Shown here piece after piece: positions 1 through 7,586 of a stretch of DNA of 45,217 nt. A program made the position numbers and the translations under genes. A model generated the notes under the pieces. It had not been told where the DNA came from. It searched no databases and was given only the letters and a program-made list of their open reading frames with translations. This DNA is from Acidimicrobiales bacterium (GTDB lineage: Bacteria > Actinomycetota > Acidimicrobiia > Acidimicrobiales > Iamiaceae), in assembly GCA_030448105.1 (NCBI GenBank), contig JAUJNP010000002.1, positions 209,390-254,606 on the forward strand. The letters run 5' to 3'. Every line of letters begins with the position of its first letter. The first letter of the stretch is position 1.

Positions 1-2
1 GG

Positions 3-278
3 GCCTTCCCGGTGTGGGCCGGCGGCACCGCGCTGCCCGGTGCCCGCAAGACCACCCCGGGCCGGGTGGGAGAGGCCATGGTGGTGCGCCGCGCCGAGGT
101 GGCACCCGGCGACTGGGTGGTAGCCGACGCCGACGGCGTGGTGATCGTCCCCGCCGGCACGCTCGACTCCGTCATCAGCGCCGGGCGCGCTAGAGCCGAC
201 AAGGAGGCCACCATGTTCGAAGAGCTACAGGCCGGCCGCACCACCGTCGAGCTCCTCGGGCTCGACACAGCGCCGTGA
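3..278 (+). CDS. RraA-like / HMG aldolase family protein, C-terminal part (5' end outside window)
   Basis: The reading frame is open to the left edge, so only the last 91 residues are visible. The pattern FPVWAGG...GARKTTPGRVG followed by PGDWVVADADGVVIVP is the typical C-terminal half of the RraA / 4-hydroxy-4-methyl-2-oxoglutarate aldolase fold. Those proteins are trimers that either cleave pyruvate-type aldol substrates or bind RNase E. Which activity applies cannot be decided without the N-terminal half. The stop overlaps the GTG of the next oxidoreductase gene by 4 bases (GTGA), so the two are probably co-translated and act in one catabolic pathway. An in-frame GTG at 12 exists but is not the true start, because conserved family sequence runs through it. 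Confidence 0.75.
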   Translation, partial: AFPVWAGGTALPGARKTTPGRVGEAMVVRRAEVAPGDWVVADADGVVIVPAGTLDSVISAGRARADKEATMFEELQAGRTTVELLGLDTAP

Positions 279-1366
279 CCAGCACCGTCCCCGACGGCTT
301 CGTGCCCTACACGGACCGGCCGGTGAGGGTGGGCATCCTCGGCCTGGGCCGGGTGTACGACCTCACCATCACCGGCTACCGCGACAACCCCGACGCCGAC
401 GTCGTCGCCCTGTGCGACACCGATCCCGCCAAGCTGGCCGAGCGGGGGGCCGAGTGGCCCCAGGCCACACGCGACACCGACTTCGAGGCGTTCCTCGACC
501 GCGACCTCGACCTGGTGGAGGTGCTCCTTCCCACCCCCGTGCACGCGGACGTGGTGTGCGCCGTGCTGGCCGCCGGATTCCACGTGAACTGCCAGAAGCC
601 GATGGCCCGCACCCTCGCCGACGCCGATCGCATGGTGGCCGCCGCCGTCGAGCACGGGCGTGTCCTGCGGGTCATGGAGAACTTCATCTTCTACGAGCCG
701 CTGCTCGCCCTGAAGGAGCTGGTGGACAACAACCAGCTCGGCGAGCCCGCCGGCTTCCACATGAAGATGATCGCCACCGGCAACGGCGGTTGGGACGTGC
801 CCTGGGAGAGCTACCGGTGGCAGTTCGAGCAGGCGCTCGAGGGCACCGGCATCCTCCTGTTCGACGACGGGTGGCACAAGTTCTCCGTGGCCCGCTGGCT
901 GTTCGGCCCGGTCGCCGAGGTGATGGCGTGGGTCGGGCGCACCGAGGTGGTACCCGGCATCGTGATCGACGCGCCGTCCACGGTGATGTGGCGGCACCGC
1001 AACGGGGTGCAGGGCACCTTCGACGTCACGTTCGCCCCCGACATGTTGATGCGCAGCAAGTACTACTCGAACGACGAGCGCTTCGAGGTCATCTTCCGGC
1101 GGGGCTGGGCCCGCGTCAACCAGTGCACCGCCCGCGGCCTGCACATCCCCTCGCTCGAGACCTACGCCGACGGGGTGGTGACGGGGCGCCACGACCTAGA
1201 CGACGACTGGTCCTCCAGCTTCCGTGACCAGACCCGGCACCTCCTGCGGGTGCTGCGCTCCGGCCAGGGCGACCTCCTGTGGAGCGCCGACGACGCCCGG
1301 GACGTGCTGGCGTTCAACCTGGCCGTGCTGGAATCGAGCCGGCGGAACCAACCGGTGGCGCTGTAG
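275..1366 (+). CDS. Gfo/Idh/MocA-family NAD(P)-dependent oxidoreductase
   Basis: This is a complete 363-residue protein. Residues 18-45 form a Rossmann nucleotide-binding start (VRVGILGLGRV), followed by the family segment with 'QKPMA' near residue 109, where the conserved lysine of the E-K-P motif lies. The C-terminal half is the usual beta-sheet substrate domain. Family members oxidise or reduce sugars, inositols and related polyols or keto acids; no feature here fixes the substrate. The GTG start overlaps the upstream RraA-like stop by 4 bases. It converges on the VOC gene that ends at 1371, with only 4 bases between the two stops. Confidence 0.85.
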   Translation: MTSTVPDGFVPYTDRPVRVGILGLGRVYDLTITGYRDNPDADVVALCDTDPAKLAERGAEWPQATRDTDFEAFLDRDLDLVEVLLPTPVHADVVCAVLAAGFHVNCQKPMARTLADADRMVAAAVEHGRVLRVMENFIFYEPLLALKELVDNNQLGEPAGFHMKMIATGNGGWDVPWESYRWQFEQALEGTGILLFDDGWHKFSVARWLFGPVAEVMAWVGRTEVVPGIVIDAPSTVMWRHRNGVQGTFDVTFAPDMLMRSKYYSNDERFEVIFRRGWARVNQCTARGLHIPSLETYADGVVTGRHDLDDDWSSSFRDQTRHLLRVLRSGQGDLLWSADDARDVLAFNLAVLESSRRNQPVAL

Positions 1367-1370
1367 CCGG

Positions 1371-1724
1371 TCAGCGGTCCTGCTGCAGCTCGATCACGTT
1401 GCCGGCAGGGTCGGCGAACCAGGCCTGGCGCACGGGCCCCTGGCTTCCCGTGGTCACCTCGATGCCGCGGCTGGCCAGCTCTTCGAGGGCGGCATCGAGG
1501 TCGTCCACGAACAGGCAGAAGTGGTGGTCGGTCGGCCCGGCGGCAGGGGCATCGACGAGGTGGAGCTGGATGCCACCCGCCAGCTCGAACCAGTGACCGC
1601 CGACGCCCGGTATCTCGGGGCGGGCCTCCTCGACCAGGCCCAGCACATCGGCGTAGAAGGAGCGGGAGGCCTCCAGGGCGCGGTCGACGTTGAGGCTCAC
1701 GTGCTGCACCCGGGTGATCTTCAC
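1371..1724 (-). CDS. VOC (glyoxalase/bleomycin-resistance fold) protein
   Basis: This 117-residue single-module VOC protein begins with ITRVQHVSLNVD and ends with FADPAGNVIELQQDR, the characteristic first and last strands of a glyoxalase-type metal-binding module. His8, the His in HLVD, and the Glu of the final strand are candidate metal ligands. The GTG start at 1724 overlaps the stop of the upstream VOC gene in a GTGA junction, which fixes the start well. It is the last gene of the minus-strand operon that begins with the M24 proteins at 6686. VOC members include dioxygenases, isomerases and epimerases, so the reaction is not assigned. Confidence 0.85.
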   Translation of the reverse strand: MKITRVQHVSLNVDRALEASRSFYADVLGLVEEARPEIPGVGGHWFELAGGIQLHLVDAPAAGPTDHHFCLFVDDLDAALEELASRGIEVTTGSQGPVRQAWFADPAGNVIELQQDR

Positions 1725-2095
1725 GGGGCGAGCTGCTCCATGAACTCGAGGCGGATGGCGCCGGGGGCTTCGACGAAGGCGATCCGGCGGGTTCCGAAGG
1801 GCCCCGACACGACGGTGGGGCCCCACAGCACCTCGTGACCGTGGAGCTCGGCGTCGAGGTCCTCGACGAAGAGCGCCGGGTGCAGGAAGCCCTCGGCGGG
1901 GAGGTCGGCCGCGTCCTCGTAGATGGCCTTGGTGAAGAGGGTCAGGCGGAGCCAACCGAGGGTGACGTCGGCGCGCCGGCCGTTCTCCCAGTCGATGGGC
2001 TCGGTCACCTCGGCGCCGGCACGGCGGTACCAGGCGCAGGCGGCGTCGAGGTCGGCCACCTTCACCGCCAGGTTCGCCATCCCCGTCACCGACAC
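1721..2095 (-). CDS. VOC-family protein, second copy
   Basis: This 124-residue VOC module starts MSVTGMANLAVKVADLDAACAWYR and ends IAFVEAPGAIRLEFMEQLAP. Its layout matches the adjacent 117-residue protein, but it is only distantly similar to it. Neighbouring single-module VOC proteins can pair as heterodimers, and the 4-base overlap would give equal expression; that is an inference. The module has a likely terminal Glu ligand (RLEFME), but the first-strand histidine is replaced (MANLAV), so the metal site may be incomplete or shared. About 50 bases separate it from the upstream reductoisomerase-like gene. Confidence 0.8.
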   Translation of the reverse strand: MSVTGMANLAVKVADLDAACAWYRRAGAEVTEPIDWENGRRADVTLGWLRLTLFTKAIYEDAADLPAEGFLHPALFVEDLDAELHGHEVLWGPTVVSGPFGTRRIAFVEAPGAIRLEFMEQLAP

Positions 2096-2146
2096 CCCTG
2101 CATCTTCGCTCCGCCGGCGGGTTCACGCCAACGTTGGATAGCCGGC

Positions 2147-3124
2147 TCAGGCCCGCGGCACGGCACCCTCTCCGAGCTGCGTTCGCAGCTCCTGTTCGTA
2201 ATCGCGCACGGCGGGACCGGCGGCCGCCTCCTTGAGCTCCCGCAGCTTGGCGTAGCCGGCGTCGCGCTCGGCGTCCCACTCGTCGGCGAAGCGGCCGTCG
2301 TCGATGGCCGAGACGATGTCGCGCATCGTGGAGGCCACGTCGAGGTGGTCGTACCTGCCGGTCCGGGAGAGCTGACCGTACTGGCTGGTCGGCGAGTGGT
2401 GGTCCATCTGGGCGGCGTAGCCCTCCTCGCGCAGCAACCGGTACGTGCGCTCCACCTCGCCCGAGAGCACCAGCTCGGTGATGATCGCTTCGAGGGGGAT
2501 GCCGTGCTCGAGCATCACCTCCATGAACGACTCGGACACCCGGCGCAGGGCGGGCGACAACGCCTGCTCGACCGACAGGTCGAGGATCGCCTCCTGGCGC
2601 GGCGTCATCTCGATGGCCCCCTGCCGCAGGCCTCCGATGGCCTTGGCCACCGCCAGCGTGCGGGCACGGGCGTGGCCGGTCTGGTCGCGGTGCACCCCGA
2701 AGGCGGTGATGAACCCGACGCCCTCCTCGTAGCAGCGGCGCACCTCCGGGCCGAGCATGCGGGGAGCGACCATCCCGATGTCGCAATCGGGGTGGAACCG
2801 GTCGAAGGCCACGGTGTACCCGCTGGCGAGGATCACGAGCGCGTCCGGCCGGGGCTCCAGTGGCAGCTGGGGGATCACGTCGTCGGGGACGAGGATGCAG
2901 ATGACTTCGGCGGACGATGCCGCCTCGACGTCATGCGCCTCGAACCCGTCGGCCTCCGCCTGGGCGCGGGTGTCGTCGGCCCGCACCGCGACGGTGACGT
3001 CGAGCCCGGAGTCGCGCAGGTTGAGCGCCCAGGAACGGCCCTGGTTGCCGTAGCCGACGACGGCCACGGTGCGGCCGTCGAGGGCGGAGAGGTCGGCGTC
3101 GGTGTCGTGCAGGATCACGGTCAT
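2147..3124 (-). CDS. Divergent ketol-acid reductoisomerase-like protein (catalytic Lys missing)
   Basis: The 325-residue protein aligns along its length with class I ketol-acid reductoisomerase (IlvC). It has the dinucleotide motif GYGNQG (24-29), AKAIGG (160-165), a DLSVEQ segment (182-187) matching DLFGEQ, and PTSQYG near the C-terminus. However, the catalytic 'APKGPGH' stretch reads APRMLGP with Arg122. The His pair of the 'GHGLNVHFG' loop is gone (ASGYTVAF). One glutamate of the second metal pair is Ser221 (E217-x3-S). It is therefore unlikely to perform the branched-chain amino-acid reaction. It sits 2 bases after a P450 gene in a catabolic operon, not with ilv genes. Its likely role is an NAD(P)-dependent step of that pathway, substrate unknown. 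Confidence 0.8.
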   Translation of the reverse strand: MTVILHDTDADLSALDGRTVAVVGYGNQGRSWALNLRDSGLDVTVAVRADDTRAQAEADGFEAHDVEAASSAEVICILVPDDVIPQLPLEPRPDALVILASGYTVAFDRFHPDCDIGMVAPRMLGPEVRRCYEEGVGFITAFGVHRDQTGHARARTLAVAKAIGGLRQGAIEMTPRQEAILDLSVEQALSPALRRVSESFMEVMLEHGIPLEAIITELVLSGEVERTYRLLREEGYAAQMDHHSPTSQYGQLSRTGRYDHLDVASTMRDIVSAIDDGRFADEWDAERDAGYAKLRELKEAAAGPAVRDYEQELRTQLGEGAVPRA

Positions 3125-3126
3125 GG

Positions 3127-4380
3127 TCAGAAGGGTCGCTCCGTGGGGCCGAGCACGGGGCCCGGGGTGAAGGTGGCCGGCATGCGGACGATGCCGTTGA
3201 GCTCGGGGTTGCCGGCGTAGAACTGGGTCGCCTCGCGGTCGACGCGGTAGTCGGGGATGCGGGTGAGCACCTCGTGGACCAGCACCTGGAACATGGCCCG
3301 TGCCATGTGCATCCCGATGCAGCGGTGGGGGCCGACGCCCAGCGCGAGGTGGGGGTTGGGGGCGCGGTCGAGCACGACCTGGTCGGGCCGGTCGAACTTG
3401 GCCTCGTCGCGGTTGGCCGACAGCCAGCTCAACATGAGGTGGTCGCCCCGGCTGAGTTGCTGCCCGCCGAGCTCGACGTCCCGGGTCACGGTGCGGGTGA
3501 GCGTCTCGTTGACCGAGAAGTAGCGGAGGAACTCCTCGGTGGCCGCCTTGATCAGCTCGGGCCGCTCGATCAGCTCGGCCCGCAGCTCCGGGTGCTGGTC
3601 GAGGTGGTGGAGCGAGAGCGAGGTGAGCGAGGTGGTGGTGTCGAGGCCGCCGCCGACCAGGTTCCAGAGCGCGGCGAGCACCTCGGCGTCGGTGAGGGCG
3701 CGGCCGTCGTCGAGGCGCAGCTCGACGAGGGCGGTGAGGAGGTCGTCGCGCGGTGACTGGCGCCGGTCGGCGGCCGCCTCGGCCAGCTCGCCGAGCATGG
3801 CCGGCAGGTTGGCCATGGCCTGGTCGTACTCCGGCTGGCCGCGGCGGTGAGCGACGGCGGCGTGGAACAGGTCGGCGTAGTGCTGCCAGCTGTCGAGCGG
3901 CAGCCCGACCAGCTCCATGGTGAGGATGGCCGGCACCGGATTGGTGAGGTCGAGCACGAGGTCCATGCGGCCCGAAGCGATGCGCTGGTCGAGGAACCAG
4001 GTGGTGGCCCGCTCCATCAGCGGGCGCATCCGGGCCACGGCGTGGGGCACGAGGAACGGGTTGATGACCCGGCGCAGGGCCTGGTGGACCGGCCCCTCCA
4101 CCTCGGCGATGCCGGCGGTGGGCATGGTCTTGGCCCGGGGCACCCCCGTGATCCCCAGGTAGTCGATGCCGTCGTCGGAGTCGGCCACGTAGCGGCTGGA
4201 GAACGTCTCGGCGTCGCGGGAGACGGTCTCCACCTCGTCGTAGCCGCTGACCACCCAGAAGCCGCCGAAGCGGGGGTTGTAGGCCACCGGGCACTTACGC
4301 AGGGCGGCCCACTCGGCGTGGCGGTTCTGGTGGAACTCCTGGCTGTGGTGGTCGAAGTCGACGATGGGCCGGTCGGCCAT
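3127..4380 (-). CDS. Cytochrome P450 monooxygenase
   Basis: This soluble bacterial-type P450 of 417 residues has all landmarks: the oxygen-activating I-helix GGGLDTTT (243-250), the ExxR motif in EEFLR (Glu283, Arg286), and the heme loop with ALGVGPHRCIG carrying the axial thiolate Cys354. It hydroxylates or otherwise oxidises an organic substrate using O2 and electrons from a ferredoxin. A candidate partner is the ferredoxin at 25371-25574, at the other end of the same locus. The gene lies 2-3 bases from both neighbours in the minus-strand operon, so it should be co-expressed with the M24 proteins and the reductoisomerase-like protein. Confidence 0.95.
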   Translation of the reverse strand: MADRPIVDFDHHSQEFHQNRHAEWAALRKCPVAYNPRFGGFWVVSGYDEVETVSRDAETFSSRYVADSDDGIDYLGITGVPRAKTMPTAGIAEVEGPVHQALRRVINPFLVPHAVARMRPLMERATTWFLDQRIASGRMDLVLDLTNPVPAILTMELVGLPLDSWQHYADLFHAAVAHRRGQPEYDQAMANLPAMLGELAEAAADRRQSPRDDLLTALVELRLDDGRALTDAEVLAALWNLVGGGLDTTTSLTSLSLHHLDQHPELRAELIERPELIKAATEEFLRYFSVNETLTRTVTRDVELGGQQLSRGDHLMLSWLSANRDEAKFDRPDQVVLDRAPNPHLALGVGPHRCIGMHMARAMFQVLVHEVLTRIPDYRVDREATQFYAGNPELNGIVRMPATFTPGPVLGPTERPF

Positions 4381-4383
4381 GGC

Positions 4384-5529
4384 TCAGGTCTCCCCTCCGG
4401 CCGGACCCCGGCCGTAGCGACTCAGGATCTGCGGCTCGCCGTCGCCGACGAGGACGAGGTCGCGTTGGAAGAAGCCGCCCACGCCCTCGGCGGCGACCCA
4501 CCCGCTCACCAAGAGGACGGTGCCTTCGCTCAGGACGGCGGCGGCGCCCACGCCCTCGCCGATCAACGGCGGTTCTACGCCCAGCCCCACGCCGTGGGCG
4601 ATCGGCCCCGCCGGCAGGGGCTCGCCGGTGGCGGTCCACGCCCGGCACAGCTCGGCGCCGGTGGCGCCGGGCCGGCTGGCGGCCACCACCGCGTCGAGGA
4701 CGGCGCGGCAGCGCTCGGCCAGCTCCCTCGTCGCACCGCTGGCCGGCGCCGCGCCCGCCACCCACGTGCGCCCCACCCCGCCCTCGTAGCCCATGGCGAA
4801 CCCGCCGGCGTCGAGCACGACCAGCTGGCCCTCGGCGACAGGGTCGGCGGTGGCCAACCGGCGCAGGGCCACCGGGCCGCTGACCGCGGTGGCGCAGGCG
4901 ACCCCTTCGGTCGGCGGCGTGGGCGCCCCGAGGGAGGCGAGCCGTTCGAGGTAGGCCGCCAGCAGGTCCCGTTCGGTCACGCCGGGACGCAGGGCGTCGA
5001 CCATGGCGGTGAGGCCGGCCTCGGCGACGGCGGTGGCGGCGGCGATGCAGGCCACCTCGTCGGCCGTCTTGGTCGAGCGTGCCGCCCAGAGCGCGGGGGC
5101 GCCGTCGACCACCTCGGCGCCGGGCGCGATCGCCTTGATGAGGCGAGGAAAGCCGGGGCTGGAGGAGGTGGTGCCGATGCGGCGGGCGTCGCCCACGCCG
5201 GGGATGGCGGCCAGGGAGGCGGCCAGGTTGGCCGGATTCCACGACAGGCCGTAGAGGTCTTCGTGGGCCACCTCGGCGGGCACACCCTCGTCGGAGACCG
5301 AGAGCAGGTGGGTGCGGCCGGTCGCGGCCATGACCACGCCGGCCGGGCCGAACGGCCGGGTGCCCGCGGTCCAGAGCTGGCGGGCGCCCGTGGCGAAGGC
5401 CACCTCGGCGGGACGGCCGAGCACCAGCACGTCGAGGTCGTGGTCGGCCATGGCCGCGAGGAGACGGTGGCGGCGATGAGCCCGGAGGGCAGCGAGGTCC
5501 ACCCCGGCGGCGTCGACGGTGACCGTCAA
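4384..5529 (-). CDS. M24-fold protein with degenerate metal site (probable pseudoenzyme)
   Basis: This 381-residue protein has the creatinase/aminopeptidase-P layout: an N-terminal creatinase-like domain (about 1-150) and a pita-bread domain. Of the five metal ligands of active M24 enzymes only Asp240 and His312 remain. The second Asp, 11 residues on, is Gly251; the Glu of the 'EPG' strand is Val341; and the Glu of 'RIED' aligns with Arg356. Metal-dependent peptidase activity is therefore unlikely. The TTG start at 5529 overlaps the stop of the intact M24 paralogue by 4 bases. Alternative starts lie further in (Met27) but would cut the first helix. It may be a non-catalytic partner of the upstream paralogue. 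Confidence 0.8.
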   Translation of the reverse strand: MTVTVDAAGVDLAALRAHRRHRLLAAMADHDLDVLVLGRPAEVAFATGARQLWTAGTRPFGPAGVVMAATGRTHLLSVSDEGVPAEVAHEDLYGLSWNPANLAASLAAIPGVGDARRIGTTSSSPGFPRLIKAIAPGAEVVDGAPALWAARSTKTADEVACIAAATAVAEAGLTAMVDALRPGVTERDLLAAYLERLASLGAPTPPTEGVACATAVSGPVALRRLATADPVAEGQLVVLDAGGFAMGYEGGVGRTWVAGAAPASGATRELAERCRAVLDAVVAASRPGATGAELCRAWTATGEPLPAGPIAHGVGLGVEPPLIGEGVGAAAVLSEGTVLLVSGWVAAEGVGGFFQRDLVLVGDGEPQILSRYGRGPAGGET

Positions 5530-6686
5530 CGCCCCTCGAACGGGTCGTAGGGGTGGTCGCTCAGCTGGACCCAGCCGTCGTCGGTGACGGCGTAGATCTC
5601 CTCGGAGCGGTACCCGGCGGCGCCGTCGTCCCAGATCACCGGCTCGAGCACCAGCACCATGCCCGGGGCGAGCACCATCTGCTCGTCGAAGGCCTCCCCG
5701 AGGTCGGTGCCCACGAGGGGCATCTCGGCGCTGTCGGTGCCGACGCCGTGGGCCAGGTAGAAGTGCTCGATCCACGGGCGGGTGCCGCCGTTGGCATCGA
5801 TGGCGGCCCGGCAGAGGTCGAGGGCCGACGCCCCCGGCTTGGTGGCCTCGAGCACGGCCTCCACCACTTCCCGCCAGCGCTGGAACTGGGTGCGCTGGCG
5901 GGGGCTGGGGCGGGGGTCGGTGCCGACGATCCAGGTGCGTCCGAAGTCCGAGGCGTAGCCCTCCACGTGGATCCCGGTGTCGACCCAGACCACGTCACCG
6001 TCGCGGAGCAGCCGGGTGGTGCTGGGCGTGGGGAAGGCGAGGTCGCCGTGGGTGGTCCACGGCCCCGCTGCCTTGGTCGGGGGCATGACCTGCCAGATGG
6101 GGTCGATGCCGTTGGAGTCGGCACCGAGCTCGAAGATGCGCCGCAGGAACCGTGCCGTCAGGTCGGTCTGGCGCACGCCCGGCCGCAGCAGGGGCACGAC
6201 GTCGACCATGGCCGCCTCGTTGATGCGCTGCGCGGCCCGGATGCAGACCAGCTCGTCGGGCGACTTGGAGAGCTTGGCCGGGCCCATCACCCCCGACGCG
6301 GCGACGAGGTCGAAGTCGTCGAGGGCCCGGTGCAGGGGGTGGGGCACCTCGTCGAGGCCGAGCCGCGCCCCACCGTCGAAGCGGTCGCGGAGGAAGGCGG
6401 CGAGGCCCGCCGCCCCGTCGTCGAGGTCGGGGAGGACCGGGCCGAGGACGTGCCCGTCCGGCAGCTCCGGCGGGGCGCCCTCGGGGTAGGGGGTGAGGAG
6501 GATGGGCGCGTCGGCGCCCCGCACCACCACGGCCACCGACCGGAAGAGCGCGGCGCGGCTGCTGTCCTCGGCGGGCGTCGCCGCGCCGGTGGCGAAGGCC
6601 ACCGCGCTGGTGCCGAGCAGCACCAGGCCGTCGAGGTCGTGGGCGGCGAGCTGCTCCTGGAGGCGCGCGTGGCGCTGGCGGCGCAT
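5526..6686 (-). CDS. M24-family metallohydrolase (Xaa-Pro peptidase / creatinase-like)
   Basis: This 386-residue protein has an N-terminal creatinase domain and a C-terminal pita-bread domain with the full metal set: Asp236, Asp247, His313, Glu348 and Glu362. The family includes Xaa-Pro aminopeptidases and dipeptidases, but also creatinase and the DMSP lyase DddP. In a P450/CoA catabolic operon it need not act on peptides. The ATG at 6686 is used because no ATG, GTG or TTG occurs in frame in the preceding 20 codons. Family-like sequence (LPEQPDLPR) continues just upstream in frame, so a non-standard start is possible. It is first in the minus-strand operon, downstream of the palindrome at 6746. 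Confidence 0.85.
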   Translation of the reverse strand: MRRQRHARLQEQLAAHDLDGLVLLGTSAVAFATGAATPAEDSSRAALFRSVAVVVRGADAPILLTPYPEGAPPELPDGHVLGPVLPDLDDGAAGLAAFLRDRFDGGARLGLDEVPHPLHRALDDFDLVAASGVMGPAKLSKSPDELVCIRAAQRINEAAMVDVVPLLRPGVRQTDLTARFLRRIFELGADSNGIDPIWQVMPPTKAAGPWTTHGDLAFPTPSTTRLLRDGDVVWVDTGIHVEGYASDFGRTWIVGTDPRPSPRQRTQFQRWREVVEAVLEATKPGASALDLCRAAIDANGGTRPWIEHFYLAHGVGTDSAEMPLVGTDLGEAFDEQMVLAPGMVLVLEPVIWDDGAAGYRSEEIYAVTDDGWVQLSDHPYDPFEGR

Positions 6687-6745
6687 CCGGGGCAGGTCGG
6701 GCTGCTCGGGGAGCGGCGCGCCGTTGACGGAGGTGGTGGCCCAAG

Positions 6746-6761
6746 CTGACGTGCGCGTCAG
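6746..6761. promoter_or_regulatory. Palindromic operator, CTGACG-TGCG-CGTCAG
   Basis: Two perfect 6-base inverted half-sites are separated by 4 bases in the divergent region between the M24 gene (start 6686) and the SDR gene (start 6791). The same 6-4-6 architecture recurs at 9144, 22793 and 22880, always in a divergent intergenic region of this locus. The size and symmetry suit a dimeric TetR-type repressor. No such regulator is encoded in the window. Confidence 0.7.
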
Positions 6762-6790
6762 ATTAGTCGGCCTGGCACTACCGTCGGCAT

Positions 6791-7585
6791 GTGGACCTGG
6801 GCCTGCGCGGACGGGCGGCGATCGTCACGGGGGCCAGCCGGGGCATCGGCCGGGCCGCCGCCGCCGCGCTGGCGGCCGAGGGCTGCCGGGTCCTGCTCTG
6901 TGCCCGCCAGGCCGGCACCCTCGACGCCGTGGCCGCCGACGTCGCGGCGGCCGGCGGGGAGGCCGTCGCCGTGCCCGTCGACGTCACCGCGCCCGACTCG
7001 GCCGAGGCCATCGTCGACGCCTGCAGGGGCGCCTTCGGCGGCCGTCTCGACGTGCTCGTCAACAACGCCGGGGGCGCCGAGCCCAAACCGCTCGAGCAGG
7101 TGACCGACGCCGACTGGCGGGCCGCCTTCGAGCTGAACTTCCTGCCCGCCGCCCGCCTCGCCCTCGCCTGCGCCCCGGTGATGCGCGACGCGGGCTGGGG
7201 CCGCATCGTGCACGTCGCCTCCATCACCGGGCGCGAGCCCGATCCCCTCTTCGCCCCCTACGGGGCGGCCAAGGCGGCGCTGCTCAACCTGTCCACCTCG
7301 CTGTCGAGGGCCTTCTCGGCCGCCGGGGTGCTGAGCAGCTGCGTGCTCCCCGGGGTCACCCTCACCGAGCTGGTGCGGGCCAACGCCGCCGCCACCGGCG
7401 AGCGCACCGGCACCACCGCCGAGGAGGTGATGGCCCGGCTGCTCACCCGGTCGGGCGTGGCCGCCGGCCGCTTCGGTCGGCCCGAGGAGGTGGCGGCCGC
7501 CATCGTGTTCCTGGCCTCGGCCCAGGCGGGGTGGGTCACCGGCGCCACCCTGGAGGTGGACGGGGGCACGCTGCGCTCGACCTGA
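6791..7585 (+). CDS. Short-chain dehydrogenase/reductase
   Basis: This classical SDR of 264 residues carries the cofactor motif TGASRGIG (13-20), the NNAG motif (91-94), and the catalytic Ser144, Tyr157 and Lys161. It would interconvert an alcohol and a ketone with NAD(P)H; in this setting a hydroxyacyl-CoA or a hydroxylated ring intermediate is plausible. The GTG start at 6791 preserves the whole first strand (MDLGLRGRAAIVTG). An ATG at 6789 is in another frame. It stands alone between the operator at 6746 and the ligase gene that converges on it with a 1-base gap. Confidence 0.93.
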   Translation: MDLGLRGRAAIVTGASRGIGRAAAAALAAEGCRVLLCARQAGTLDAVAADVAAAGGEAVAVPVDVTAPDSAEAIVDACRGAFGGRLDVLVNNAGGAEPKPLEQVTDADWRAAFELNFLPAARLALACAPVMRDAGWGRIVHVASITGREPDPLFAPYGAAKAALLNLSTSLSRAFSAAGVLSSCVLPGVTLTELVRANAAATGERTGTTAEEVMARLLTRSGVAAGRFGRPEEVAAAIVFLASAQAGWVTGATLEVDGGTLRST

Positions 7586-7586
7586 G

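Noticed and set aside
2147..3124. Annotation as ordinary ilvC of branched-chain amino-acid synthesis
   Set aside because: The catalytic Lys, the loop histidines and a metal-site Glu are not conserved, and no ilvB, ilvN or leu genes are adjacent.
1835..3220. Long plus-strand open frame antisense to the KARI-like gene and the 3' end of the P450 gene
   Set aside because: It is a shadow caused by high third-position GC; its sequence is Gly/Val/His-rich without any domain, while the opposite strand encodes clear families.
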